This document shows positions 35,131 to 43,631 of a stretch of 64,000 nucleotides of DNA, in pieces (the stretch's first letter is position 1; each line of letters opens with the position of its first letter). The notes beneath the pieces were generated by a model that saw only the letters and a program-made list of their open reading frames with translations, made no database searches and was not told the DNA's origin. The stretch comes from JBALVT01 sp045110675 (GTDB lineage Bacteria > Pseudomonadota > Gammaproteobacteria > Pseudomonadales > Halieaceae), in contig JBGCGJ010000051.1 of the NCBI GenBank assembly GCA_045110675.1, positions 3,775 through 67,774 of the forward strand. The letters run 5' to 3'. The translations under genes were made by a program, and so were the position numbers.

Positions 35131-36468
35131 ATGAGTGACGACGCACCCGTTAGACGTAGACAAACGATTGCTAGCGATGGTCCCACCCAGCGCAAAAATG
35201 ATCAAAAGACCCAGAGCCAGTATCAGCCCTATAAAGACGCGGATTGGGGCTTTATTAACCACTGGTATCCCGCGCTGTTTAGTGAGGAACTTTCCGAAGA
35301 TGAGGTAGAGGGAATCCAGATATGCGGTGTGCAAATCGTACTTAGGCGTATCAATGGCCGGGTGTTTGCCCTCAAGGATCAGTGCATTCATCGAGGCGTG
35401 CGCTTATCCGCGAAACCTATGTGCTTTAACGATAAAACCATTTCCTGCTGGTACCATGGCTTCACCTACAACCTAGAGAGCGGCAATCTGGATACCATTG
35501 TGGGTAATCCCGATGATAAAATTATCGGTACGACCGGGCTCACAACCTATCCGGTAGAAGAAATATCGGGAATGATCTTTGTCTTTGTTCGCGACGATGA
35601 TTACCCCGATGAGGACATTCCACCGCTAAGTCACGACCTGCCAATACGCTTTCCAGAAAGCAGCGAAGAGTATCCGCACCCTCTTTGGCCCCCCGCCCCC
35701 AGCCTACTCGATGACAATGCTATTGCCCTGGGTATTCATCGAACCGGAGAAGCCAACTGGCGAATAGCCTGCGAAAATGGATTTGATAACGCCCACATAC
35801 TGGTTCACCAGGACAATACGATTGTGCAATCCAATAACTGGGTTTTGCCTCTGGGGATACGGCCGGTTAGCGACGACTGTATAACAACCTTCGAGCCCGA
35901 TGAAGGACCCCGGGGACTGATGCAGTGGCTATTCTCGGATCGCTGGGAGCCCATTCTTGAAAACAAGGAACTGGGAGTAAAAGTTGACGGACTGAACAGT
36001 CGCCTGTATCGAACCTCTGTAGTGATGCCCGGTATTTTAATGGTGGAGAACTGGCCGGAAGAACACATAGTCCAATACGAATGGTATGTCCCAATCACCG
36101 ACGATACCTATGAGTATTGGGAGGTATTGGTAAAGGTGTGTCCTACCCCGAAAGAAGAGAAGGATTATCGCTATCGTTTCAAGAGGGTATTCGAACCCCT
36201 GGCACTGCGCGGTTTTAATGACTGTGACCTCTACGCACGGGAAGCCATGCAGGACTATTACGCCGACGGTACTGGTTGGGACGAGGAGTTGTTAGTAGAC
36301 ACCGATGTGTCGGCAATTACCTGGCGAAAATTGGCCTCGCGTAATCATCGGGGCATTGCCAAGCCGGCACGAGGAGCGGCAGGATCAATTAAGTCCTCAA
36401 GCATGAGATTGCGAAGTGTCGCCGAGGGTAAGCCACCGGGTTACTTCGTGGACAAGATAGACGACTGA
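35131..36468 (+). CDS. Rieske oxygenase terminal component, carbazole 1,9a-dioxygenase (CarAa)-like
   Basis: A 445-residue Rieske non-heme iron oxygenase. The [2Fe-2S] ligands are C85/H87 (CIHRG) and C106/H109 (CWYHG). The mononuclear iron site is D219, H222 and H226 in NGFDNAHILVHQDN, with a further Asp in GFNDCDLYAREAM. The order and wording of many segments recall CarAa: INHWYPALFSEE, LKDQCIHRGVRLS, NWRIACENGFD, EYWEVLVK, AREAMQDYYADGTGW and TWRKLASRNHRGI. CarAa is a homotrimeric angular dioxygenase without a beta subunit, and no beta-subunit gene is present here. The N-terminus is about 30 residues longer than in CarAa. The likely reaction is dioxygenation of an aromatic or N-heteroaromatic ring. 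The substrate is not known. Confidence 0.9.
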   Translation: MSDDAPVRRRQTIASDGPTQRKNDQKTQSQYQPYKDADWGFINHWYPALFSEELSEDEVEGIQICGVQIVLRRINGRVFALKDQCIHRGVRLSAKPMCFNDKTISCWYHGFTYNLESGNLDTIVGNPDDKIIGTTGLTTYPVEEISGMIFVFVRDDDYPDEDIPPLSHDLPIRFPESSEEYPHPLWPPAPSLLDDNAIALGIHRTGEANWRIACENGFDNAHILVHQDNTIVQSNNWVLPLGIRPVSDDCITTFEPDEGPRGLMQWLFSDRWEPILENKELGVKVDGLNSRLYRTSVVMPGILMVENWPEEHIVQYEWYVPITDDTYEYWEVLVKVCPTPKEEKDYRYRFKRVFEPLALRGFNDCDLYAREAMQDYYADGTGWDEELLVDTDVSAITWRKLASRNHRGIAKPARGAAGSIKSSSMRLRSVAEGKPPGYFVDKIDD

Positions 36469-36528
36469 TCTCTTGCCAACTTATCTTTCGAAGCCATTGA
36501 GAAATTCGCGTGAGTCGATTGAAGTGCG

Positions 36529-37551
36529 ATGACTGCTAGCAATGATCACACAATAACGTGCCGATTCTCCGACGGTATTGAGCATTTACTAAAAGTGCCC
36601 CAGGGTACTGAGGTACTTCATGCGGCTCTGGCCAGCAACGTGCCCATCTTGCACCAATGCCAAAGTGGTAGCTGCGGCAGTTGCATCGGGAAGGTGGTAA
36701 ACGGCGATCTGCAAATGCGCAAAGACACCGCAAGCTCACTGCTGAAAGACGAGCAGGAGCAGGGCCTCCGGCTAATGTGTTCGAGTTTGGCCTATTCGGA
36801 CAGTACTGTGGAATTTGAATATCCCAGTACGCTTTTCGCTCCGCGCCAAGTCAGCGCTTTTGTCAATAGTATTGAGTGGATTGCTACCGATGCGGTGCGC
36901 TTGAAACTCGAACTCGCCGAGGGTGACTGGGTCGATTTTTCACCGGGCCAATTTGTTCGCATGGAAATACCTGGCTCTGGACAGTGGCGCAGCTACTCAA
37001 TGGCAACCAGCCCTGAACAGATACCAAAGCTGGACTTTTTGATACGTACTTTGCCGGACGGTGTAATGTCGAACTACTTGCGAGACAAAGCGGCGATCGA
37101 TGATGTGATAAAGCTGGAAGGATCATTTGGCTCCTTTTTCTTACGTGAACAACGAGCCGCAAGCAATATTATGATAGCGGGTGGCACTGGTCTGGCACCG
37201 ATGTTATCTATGCTCGATGTCATTCGACAGCGCAGCGGCAGGAAACCGCGCACTCTATTGAGTTTCGGCTGTATGAATGAAGATGCGTTATTTGCCCTTG
37301 AAGATCTTGACCTCCGCCAATACTGGATGAAGGAACTTGAAGTTCGTATTTCCCTGGACCAGGGTTGTCCCACAGGACAATACCGTTCCGGCAATCCGGT
37401 GGAGGCGATCACCCGGGAGGATGTGGGATCAGACACGATTGCCTACTTATGTGGTCCACCAGGAATGGTCAAAGCGGCTTTTGGCCATTTACAAAGTCTG
37501 GGTGTAGAGCTAGCCAATATTCACGCAGAACAGTTTGTTCCCAGTGAATAA
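36529..37551 (+). CDS. Ferredoxin-NAD(P)H reductase component of the ring oxygenase
   Basis: A 340-residue three-domain electron-transfer protein. An N-terminal plant-type [2Fe-2S] domain has C44, C49, C52 and C84 (CQSGSCGSC...C). An FAD domain follows with WRSYSMA and then an NAD domain with GGTGLAPMLSMLD and YLCGPPGMV. The order ferredoxin-FAD-NAD is that of BenC/CarAd-type reductases. It lies 60 nt after the oxygenase gene and surely supplies its electrons from NAD(P)H. No separate Rieske ferredoxin gene is nearby, so a two-component system is likely. Confidence 0.93.
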   Translation: MTASNDHTITCRFSDGIEHLLKVPQGTEVLHAALASNVPILHQCQSGSCGSCIGKVVNGDLQMRKDTASSLLKDEQEQGLRLMCSSLAYSDSTVEFEYPSTLFAPRQVSAFVNSIEWIATDAVRLKLELAEGDWVDFSPGQFVRMEIPGSGQWRSYSMATSPEQIPKLDFLIRTLPDGVMSNYLRDKAAIDDVIKLEGSFGSFFLREQRAASNIMIAGGTGLAPMLSMLDVIRQRSGRKPRTLLSFGCMNEDALFALEDLDLRQYWMKELEVRISLDQGCPTGQYRSGNPVEAITREDVGSDTIAYLCGPPGMVKAAFGHLQSLGVELANIHAEQFVPSE

Positions 37552-37592
37552 ATAAGAACAGACTATTCCCCAATGGGAAAAAGGAGCGCTGA

Positions 37593-38471
37593 ATGAGTAT
37601 CTGTGGTTTAGGTTATGTTGCGGTAAACGTAACTGATATGGAAGCATGGTTGGACATAATGACCAATGTCTTTGGAACCCAATTGCTACCGCGTGACAAT
37701 GGAAGTGCTGTGGATATTCGCCTGGATGACTGGCATCACCGTATGACGCTATACCAATCGAATACGGATGGCATTGCCGCAGTGGGCTGGGAACTGGCCG
37801 ATGAGCACGCTCTCGAAGACATGGCACAGTCACTTCGCAACTATGGTGTTGAATTAATCCCGGGAGACGAAAAACTCCTCGCAGAGAGAAAAGTTACTGC
37901 GCTCTATCAGTTCAAGGATCCGGCAAGCGAGATGCCGTCGGAGATATTTTATGCCGCTCAGCATGAAATGCTGCCCTATACACCCTCGCTCGGAAATTCG
38001 GGCTACAACACCGGGGACCTGGGTCTGGGCCATGTCGTGTATTTTGTCGGCGACTATGCAAAGAGCCGAAGCTTTTACACCGAGGTAATGGGCTTCAAAA
38101 CTTCGGATTACATTATCTGGGATGAAGGAGAAAAGGACGCCACCTTTTACCACTGCAACGCGAGACATCACTCACTGGCTATTATGCCTCCGTTTGGCGA
38201 TATACCCCCAGGGACGTTTAATCACTTAATGCTCGAAGCCAATAGTTTAAATGACGTCGGCCGGGCCTATGATGTTGTGCTCGACAAAAAGATACCCGTC
38301 ATGATGGGCTTGGGTAAACATACCAATGATTTAACAGAGTCATTTTATTTAATCACGCCATCAGGCTTTGGTCTTGAGTATGGCTGCAATGGCCAATTGG
38401 TTGGCGATGGCTGGCGGGTAAAAACCTATGATGCCCCGATGTTATGGGGGCACCGGAGCCCGGACACCTAG
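37593..38471 (+). CDS. Extradiol ring-cleavage dioxygenase (BphC/VOC type I)
   Basis: A 292-residue two-domain type I extradiol dioxygenase. The iron ligands are H147 (GLGHVVYF), H211 (FNHLMLEA) and E262 (GFGLEYGC). Second-sphere residues expected from BphC are also present: H192 or H193, H243 in GKHTND and the Tyr in SFYLITPSG. The N-terminal domain has lost the metal site, as in all members. It should open a catechol-like ring next to the hydroxyls, producing a yellow dienoate for the hydrolase at 34266. GGAG lies upstream of the ATG. Confidence 0.93.
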   Translation: MSICGLGYVAVNVTDMEAWLDIMTNVFGTQLLPRDNGSAVDIRLDDWHHRMTLYQSNTDGIAAVGWELADEHALEDMAQSLRNYGVELIPGDEKLLAERKVTALYQFKDPASEMPSEIFYAAQHEMLPYTPSLGNSGYNTGDLGLGHVVYFVGDYAKSRSFYTEVMGFKTSDYIIWDEGEKDATFYHCNARHHSLAIMPPFGDIPPGTFNHLMLEANSLNDVGRAYDVVLDKKIPVMMGLGKHTNDLTESFYLITPSGFGLEYGCNGQLVGDGWRVKTYDAPMLWGHRSPDT

Positions 38472-38473
38472 AT

Positions 38474-39778
38474 ATGCAAGCAGATGTTGATAGGCTTATT
38501 GATTCTCCCGAGCTGCTCGATTTAACGCAGATTGCGCAAGCGATAAGCTCAGGGGTTCTGAGCAGCGAAGCCTTGATGCAGGCATGTTTGAACCGTATCG
38601 AACTTCGTGATCCGGCTGTCGGCGCCTGGATTGAGTTAAATGCCGACGCTGCTCTAGCCGCTGCGCGAGACAAAGATCAGCAAAGCGCGCGCGGTCCACT
38701 GCATGGGATTCCTGTAGGTCTCAAAGATTGCATAGACACGAAGGATATGCCGACCCGGCACGGCTCTCCTATATACCGAGACAATGTGCCTGAATTCGAT
38801 GCACGCTGCGTCAATAAACTACGTAGTGCAGGTGCGATAATCCTGGGGAAAACAGTAACCACTGAGTTCGCCACCTACCAGCCCAGGGGAACTGCCAATC
38901 CGCACAATCTAAATCATACGCCGGGGGGTTCTTCCAGCGGTTCAGCAGCAGCGGTCGCCGATTATCATGTACCCGCCGCTTTAGGCACGCAGACTGCTGG
39001 ATCAGTGATTCGCCCCGCGAGTTTTTGTGGCGTAGTCGGATTCAAACCCAGCCGGGGCCGTTATTCGGTTGAGGGAGTGCTGGAAACATCTAGTAACTTG
39101 GACACCTTGGGATTTTTCGTACGATCTTTGCGAGATGTGTCGCTTTTGGACGACGTTTTATCTGAGTCGACAGATACACAAGAGAAGGTCAAAGCATCTC
39201 CTGTTGTCGGTATCTGTCAAAGTCCGGCATGGTCGGAAGCTAGCGAAGAAATGAGAGAATGCCTGGCCGGTGCAAAAGCCGCCTTGATCGCAAATGGCGT
39301 CACTGTCAAATACCTAGAGCTACCCGAACCCTACCAGCGTTTGACGGAAGCACAGCAAATCATTCACGCACGAGAGGCGGCAGATTGCTTAGGCAGCACC
39401 CTCGATGCGAATCCCACTATGGTGAGTGAAAAACTGCAAACCTTTATCGCTTCCGGTCGCAGCTACAAAGAGGATGAATACCGCGATGCCCTGGATCTGC
39501 AAAATGTATGCGCAAGTCAGTTTGAAACCGCGATAAAAGATGTCGATGTTTTACTGACTCCGGGAGCCGCCGGTTCAGCCCCTTTGGGCTTGGAGGCGAC
39601 CGGCAGCCCCGCCTTTTCGCGGATATGGACAGCGCTGCGGGTGCCGTGTGTCACCTTTCCAGCGGCGATCGCCCCAACCGGCCTTCCTCTGGGCCTGCAA
39701 GTCGTAGGGCGATTCAATCAAGACAAGTTTGTGCTGAACTGCGCCGCACAAATTCAACAAGCAATATCTCAAAGCTGA
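38474..39778 (+). CDS. Amidase signature enzyme
   Basis: A 434-residue amidase-signature hydrolase with an intact Ser-cisSer-Lys triad. The Lys is in PVGLKDCID (about 84), the cis-Ser in GGSSSGSAAAVA (about 153) and the nucleophile in GTQTAGSVIRPASFCGVVGFKPSRG (about 177). I chose the ATG at 38474, two bases after the stop of the dioxygenase gene; the frame also has an ATG at 38444 inside that gene. Tight coupling to an extradiol dioxygenase is unusual and suggests that a pathway intermediate contains an amide or similar C-N bond. The substrate is unknown. Confidence 0.9.
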   Translation: MQADVDRLIDSPELLDLTQIAQAISSGVLSSEALMQACLNRIELRDPAVGAWIELNADAALAAARDKDQQSARGPLHGIPVGLKDCIDTKDMPTRHGSPIYRDNVPEFDARCVNKLRSAGAIILGKTVTTEFATYQPRGTANPHNLNHTPGGSSSGSAAAVADYHVPAALGTQTAGSVIRPASFCGVVGFKPSRGRYSVEGVLETSSNLDTLGFFVRSLRDVSLLDDVLSESTDTQEKVKASPVVGICQSPAWSEASEEMRECLAGAKAALIANGVTVKYLELPEPYQRLTEAQQIIHAREAADCLGSTLDANPTMVSEKLQTFIASGRSYKEDEYRDALDLQNVCASQFETAIKDVDVLLTPGAAGSAPLGLEATGSPAFSRIWTALRVPCVTFPAAIAPTGLPLGLQVVGRFNQDKFVLNCAAQIQQAISQS

Positions 39779-39834
39779 TACTAAGCAATATCAATCACCT
39801 CGGTGCGAGCGATCGAAACAGACGGAGAACAACA

Positions 39835-41163
39835 ATGAGCGAAACCAACCAGATTGCAATGAGCGAAGAACAGCGCCGGTGGTATGAAGCGGCGTGTGCC
39901 AAATTAGATCCGGAGCGCTTGAAAAAACTGCTGTTCGAACTAACCGATATTCATAGCCCCACTGGGGCGACAAGGGATGCGGCAAACTTCATGGCGGAGT
40001 ACATCAGCGATATGGGCATGCCTGCGGACTATCACCCCATGAATGATATTTCCGGTAATGTACTGGGACAACTGCGTGGCAGTGGAGGCGGAGCGACGCT
40101 GCTACTCTACGCTCCAATCGATACTCACCTTGAGGGAGACGAGAGTGATTATCCCTGGGCGGGGCCAAAGCAGGAGATCGATATGCGCCCCGAGGCAGCC
40201 ATGATAGATGATTGGATATACGGCTTAGGGTCGTCCAACCCCAAAGCGATGGTGTCAACCCTGACCGAAGTTGTGAACGCATTGATTGATGCCGAAGTGC
40301 CACTGGTAGGCGATCTAAACCTGGGATTCGCTGATGGCGGTATGCCGGTGAACATACCCGAGCGTGACAATGCGGGGATGTCCCATGGAGTTACACATTT
40401 GTTGAATCGCGGTATGGCACCAGACTTCTGCATCATCATGAAACCCTGGAACTGGGTTTACCACGAAGAACCCGGCATGGGCTGGTTCAAAGTAACCGTG
40501 AAGGGAACCTTGGGTTACGCGGGTGTTCCTCGTGGTACACCGGGATTTCGCAGTTCTATCGTACCGGCTGCGGAAGTGATTCTAGAATTGGAAAAATGGT
40601 TGCCGCAATACACTGATCGAAATACCTCGGGAATCGTGCGGCCAGATGGTTGGATTTCGGCCGTTCGCTCCGGCTGGCCCGAGAGACCGGCGTTTCCGTC
40701 CGCTGCAACAGAAATTTATTTCGACGTACGTATCAATCCTCGAACTTCACCAGGCGAGGTGAAAGCGCAGATAGCAGAATTTATGGCAGAGTTGCAAAGA
40801 AACGATCCCACACTTGATATGGAGTGGGAAATGTACGGTTCAGTACCCGGCGGCACCACCGATCCCAACAATTGGATTATACAATCGGGTCGACGTGGAT
40901 GGGAGGAAGTGGAAGGCAATGCCTATCCGGAGAAACCCGATCTGCTGGGAGGTCAAACCGATGGCTCAGCTCTACGTCGCCTTGGAATTCCCACTGCAAG
41001 AATGGGTTGGCCCTGGCCAGCCGAGGGATCGCCTGAACCCGTGGGCGAAGGCCTTGGTGGCATGGGGGCGACCTATATTCCGGACTTGATGCCCTGCGCA
41101 AGAAAAATACTTTATGCAATTATTGATACGTGTGCGCGCGAGCGTGTGGAGCTGGGTTTGTAA
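39835..41163 (+). CDS. M20 peptidase-fold protein with lost metal ligands
   Basis: A 442-residue protein with the M20/acetylornithine deacetylase fold: a start with LTDIHSPTG, a central inserted domain around WFKVTVKGTLGYAGVPRG, and a C-terminal GGQTDGSALRRLGIPTARMG. The usual metal and catalytic positions are changed. HxD reads P94-I-D96, the bridging Asp of GxxDMK is N135 (GSSNPK), the catalytic EE is replaced in FADGG, and the domain-closing His aligns with Y228. It is therefore probably not a standard dizinc peptidase. I chose the ATG at 39835 (GACGGAG upstream), after the amidase gene. It is the last gene of the operon. Confidence 0.83.
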   Translation: MSETNQIAMSEEQRRWYEAACAKLDPERLKKLLFELTDIHSPTGATRDAANFMAEYISDMGMPADYHPMNDISGNVLGQLRGSGGGATLLLYAPIDTHLEGDESDYPWAGPKQEIDMRPEAAMIDDWIYGLGSSNPKAMVSTLTEVVNALIDAEVPLVGDLNLGFADGGMPVNIPERDNAGMSHGVTHLLNRGMAPDFCIIMKPWNWVYHEEPGMGWFKVTVKGTLGYAGVPRGTPGFRSSIVPAAEVILELEKWLPQYTDRNTSGIVRPDGWISAVRSGWPERPAFPSAATEIYFDVRINPRTSPGEVKAQIAEFMAELQRNDPTLDMEWEMYGSVPGGTTDPNNWIIQSGRRGWEEVEGNAYPEKPDLLGGQTDGSALRRLGIPTARMGWPWPAEGSPEPVGEGLGGMGATYIPDLMPCARKILYAIIDTCARERVELGL

Positions 41164-41177
41164 ACGGGTTGGCATGC

Positions 41178-41209
41178 GGTCGACGCTTGTAACACGTCTA
41201 GCGTCGACC
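41178..41209. terminator. Possible bidirectional hairpin terminator
   Basis: GGTCGACGC (41178-41186) and GCGTCGACC (41201-41209) form a perfect 9-bp stem with a 14-nt loop, in the gap between the convergent M20-like and TonB-type genes. There is no T-tract on either side, so it may stop transcription only weakly or depend on Rho. Confidence 0.45.
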
Positions 41210-41232
41210 TCCATTCAACTTAACAATCTCCC

Positions 41233-41856
41233 TCAGCCCTCAACCGCGAAAGATATTCTAGTCATCATATCTACCTGTCCGCGGGAGACTCCATCAATCA
41301 CAGGCACCTTATACTTCCACTTCTTCAGTGCAGAAATCGCGGCTCGCTCAAAGGCGTTCGCAGGATAGGAATCGATAACACGAATGTTTGTGGTGGCTCC
41401 GGTAGCGGTCACATCGAAGGCTAGATCCACATGACCTTCTATGCCCCGACTAAGCAATCGCGATGGGTAGATGGGTTCAGGCTTGAGGTAGGCGACAATA
41501 CCGCCACCTCCCACACCTATTGTGATGTCTTGGCCATCCATAGGAAAAGGTGTAGTGAAATCATCAAACTGCGGTCCAATATCCAAATTTTCACTAAACA
41601 GCCGCGTTCGCGTTTTAGGCGGAGTTTCCGGACTTATAGGTGCTACTGGACGAGTTATAGTTTCAAATTTTGTTAATTCCGGATCGGGCTGGATAATCTC
41701 CGTAACAATGATGGGGTCCTCTTCGATGTATTCCATATCACTGGCAATCAAGCTATGCATAAGCACCACCAACAGAGCGGTAACCACCATCGCTGGCAGA
41801 GCACCAAAAGCCATCGGTAGGTAAGGGGAATAAGTGTTTTGTGCGTAAGTGTTCAT
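41233..41856 (-). CDS. TonB-family energy transducer
   Basis: A 207-residue TonB-type protein. One N-terminal membrane anchor (PAMVVTALLVVLMHSLIAS) is followed by a Pro/Glu-rich periplasmic linker and a C-terminal TonB domain with PEPIYPSRLLSRGIEGHVDLAFDVTATGATTNIRVIDSYPANAFERAAISALKKWKYKVP. The ATG at 41856 follows GGAG. It is preceded by BlaI and M56 genes in the same direction. TonB domains paired with BlaR1-type proteins are frequent, and the domain may sense or transmit signals rather than energise uptake. Confidence 0.9.
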   Translation of the reverse strand: MNTYAQNTYSPYLPMAFGALPAMVVTALLVVLMHSLIASDMEYIEEDPIIVTEIIQPDPELTKFETITRPVAPISPETPPKTRTRLFSENLDIGPQFDDFTTPFPMDGQDITIGVGGGGIVAYLKPEPIYPSRLLSRGIEGHVDLAFDVTATGATTNIRVIDSYPANAFERAAISALKKWKYKVPVIDGVSRGQVDMMTRISFAVEG

Positions 41857-41968
41857 AACGATCTCCATGTTTTTTTAGCATAGGGATACCCCTGAGCTGG
41901 GGATCACTCATTTTTTTAAAACTGATTAGTTGTGAATGTGAAGCGGGTTGCGCCGGCAATTCCTGGAA

Positions 41969-43102
41969 CTAAGGCGGCGGAATGCTGGGCTTATCCTGCC
42001 CCTTGAATTGGGGCGGTCTCTCAACGAATGGAGGACGAGCGGGATGTTCAGGTCTAGGATGCAATGCCGCCAAGACAGAGCTATCAAACTGCGTTGTCTT
42101 GGGCGGCAGTGTTGGCCCCAGATTGTCTGTTACCGGTTTTGCTCGCCCCCAGGGGGAATCGGGAAGTATTGGGCGCTTACCCAGTTGCATGGTGGCCAGA
42201 GGCACGGTGAGAACAATACAGGCAAGAAATGTCACGGCAGTGCTAGTGGCAAGTACACTGTGATCCACTATTTCCACCACCAGATAGCGGACTCGAGTAC
42301 CGAGCTCTGAACTATGCCCCAGGGATACGGTTGCCGGCACCCTACTTCCAACAGCTTGTCGGAGCAGCATAGCGGCATAACTGGGTGCGGATATGCCCGT
42401 AGCAAGTACACGATCATCGCATGCCTGCTCCATCGACAAAGACAACTGCCGCAATAACTGACCTATACCTGGTATAGGCCAATACATTGCCTGAACAGAG
42501 CGAGCGACTATGTGTCCAAGCCAATCTGCACGTTCGATGTGTGTTAGCTCGTGATGGAACACCATCGACAGGTCTTCAGCATCCCAAGCTCTCGCATTCT
42601 CCGGAAGCAACACTCGCGGTTTCATCCACCCCCAGGTCAGGGGCGTACGAATCTCACTGCTGTATTTCACCAAAATGTCTCCAAGTGGGTGATCGAGACT
42701 CGGCAAAAGTTGACGTGCTGAAGCTTCATGAACCGCTCGCCCACTCAGCAACGCCATTTTCACGAGGTCAATACACAACCTGGCGAAGAGTAGTAAAGCG
42801 ATGCCTAGGTAGATGGTCACCAACAACGGGAATGCAGAGTTCAGGTTAGTCGCGTCAAGCATAGTTTCCTGGGATAAAATCGGTAAGTTCCAGGATGAGA
42901 GCGACCAACTCAATAAGGGCAAAAGCAACAGGCAGAAAACAGTCCCAAGAGCGATACGGTGACGCACGGCGGCAGGCATAAATGAAAGCGACGAACCCAC
43001 CGACAGCCCGAGCAGGCAGATGAGCGTACCCTTGACCAATAGACCCACCAGTTCTTCTGGTGAAAGTATTTCTAGCATCAATAGCGTTAGATTCCCCGTC
43101 AC
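41969..43102 (-). CDS. M56 family membrane metallopeptidase (BlaR1/MecR1-like)
   Basis: A 377-residue membrane protein with four predicted helices and the zinc-peptidase motif HELTH at 184-188 (FHHELTHIERADW), followed by MEQACDDRVLATG. It lacks the C-terminal penicillin-binding sensor domain of BlaR1 and ends in a Pro-rich tail. The start is GTG at 43102, chosen because the GAGGA in the last codons of the BlaI gene lies 8 nt upstream; an in-frame ATG at 43078 is possible. It probably senses an envelope signal and causes cleavage of the BlaI repressor. It lies 5 nt after blaI. Confidence 0.9.
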   Translation of the reverse strand: MTGNLTLLMLEILSPEELVGLLVKGTLICLLGLSVGSSLSFMPAAVRHRIALGTVFCLLLLPLLSWSLSSWNLPILSQETMLDATNLNSAFPLLVTIYLGIALLLFARLCIDLVKMALLSGRAVHEASARQLLPSLDHPLGDILVKYSSEIRTPLTWGWMKPRVLLPENARAWDAEDLSMVFHHELTHIERADWLGHIVARSVQAMYWPIPGIGQLLRQLSLSMEQACDDRVLATGISAPSYAAMLLRQAVGSRVPATVSLGHSSELGTRVRYLVVEIVDHSVLATSTAVTFLACIVLTVPLATMQLGKRPILPDSPWGRAKPVTDNLGPTLPPKTTQFDSSVLAALHPRPEHPARPPFVERPPQFKGQDKPSIPPP

Positions 43103-43107
43103 AACAG

Positions 43108-43491
43108 CTATCCTCGTTTGCGCCTGGCTTTTTCAACCAGATTTGAAAGCTCGTCCAACTCATCGTCACTCAGTTGTTCGCCATCTTTACCCAGTAATGC
43201 GGTAACTGCCGCCGTTCGCGATCCCCCGAAGAATACTTTCAGCAACCGCTGCAACGCAGTTCCCTGGGCCTCCGCTCGAGATGCCGCAAGAGAATACAAG
43301 TAGCGTGGCCCGTCTGATCTGTGGGTGAGATGGCCTTTGTTCACTAGAATACTTAAAAGAGCGCGGACGGAAGAGTAGCTCGGGGCATCCGCTATGCCTT
43401 CGTGCACCTCCCGTGCAGAACACTCGCCGAGCTCAAGTACCACATCGATGATCTGGCGTTCTCGTCGTGATAATTGACTGTTTTTCGTCAT
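43108..43491 (-). CDS. BlaI/MecI/CopY family repressor
   Basis: A 127-residue winged-helix repressor: LSRRERQIIDVVLELGECSAREVHEGIADAPSYSSVRALLSILVNKGHLTHRSDGPRYLYSL covers the DNA-binding domain, with a short dimerisation and cleavage region after it. It is the first gene of the minus-strand operon with the M56 and TonB-type genes. Two strong palindromes centred on TGCTAA lie just upstream, so autorepression is very likely. The target signal is unknown, and no beta-lactamase gene is adjacent. Confidence 0.92.
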   Translation of the reverse strand: MTKNSQLSRRERQIIDVVLELGECSAREVHEGIADAPSYSSVRALLSILVNKGHLTHRSDGPRYLYSLAASRAEAQGTALQRLLKVFFGGSRTAAVTALLGKDGEQLSDDELDELSNLVEKARRKRG

Positions 43492-43498
43492 GTTAACC

Positions 43499-43534
43499 TG
43501 CTAAATATTTAGCACTATGCTAATAAATTAGCAT
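43499..43534. promoter_or_regulatory. Twin operators of the BlaI-type repressor
   Basis: TGCTAAATATTTAGCA (43499-43514) is a perfect 16-bp palindrome, and ATGCTAATAAATTAGCAT (43517-43534) has perfect 8-bp arms around AA. Their centres are 19 bp apart and the first begins 8 nt upstream of the repressor's start codon, so bound repressor would block transcription. The shared core is TGCTAA-N4-TTAGCA. Confidence 0.8.
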
Positions 43535-43631
43535 CCCTAGAAGAATTGTCAAGCGCAATACAGCTCCCAGCAGTATATGACTTGGCTACTCATGAACTAT
43601 ACTCACGGACCAAAACGCTAAGAAGAAGGCC

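Noticed and set aside
38444..38473. Earlier amidase start at 38444
   Set aside because: It lies inside the dioxygenase gene and adds ten residues not needed by the family. The ATG at 38474, two bases after the stop, is more likely.
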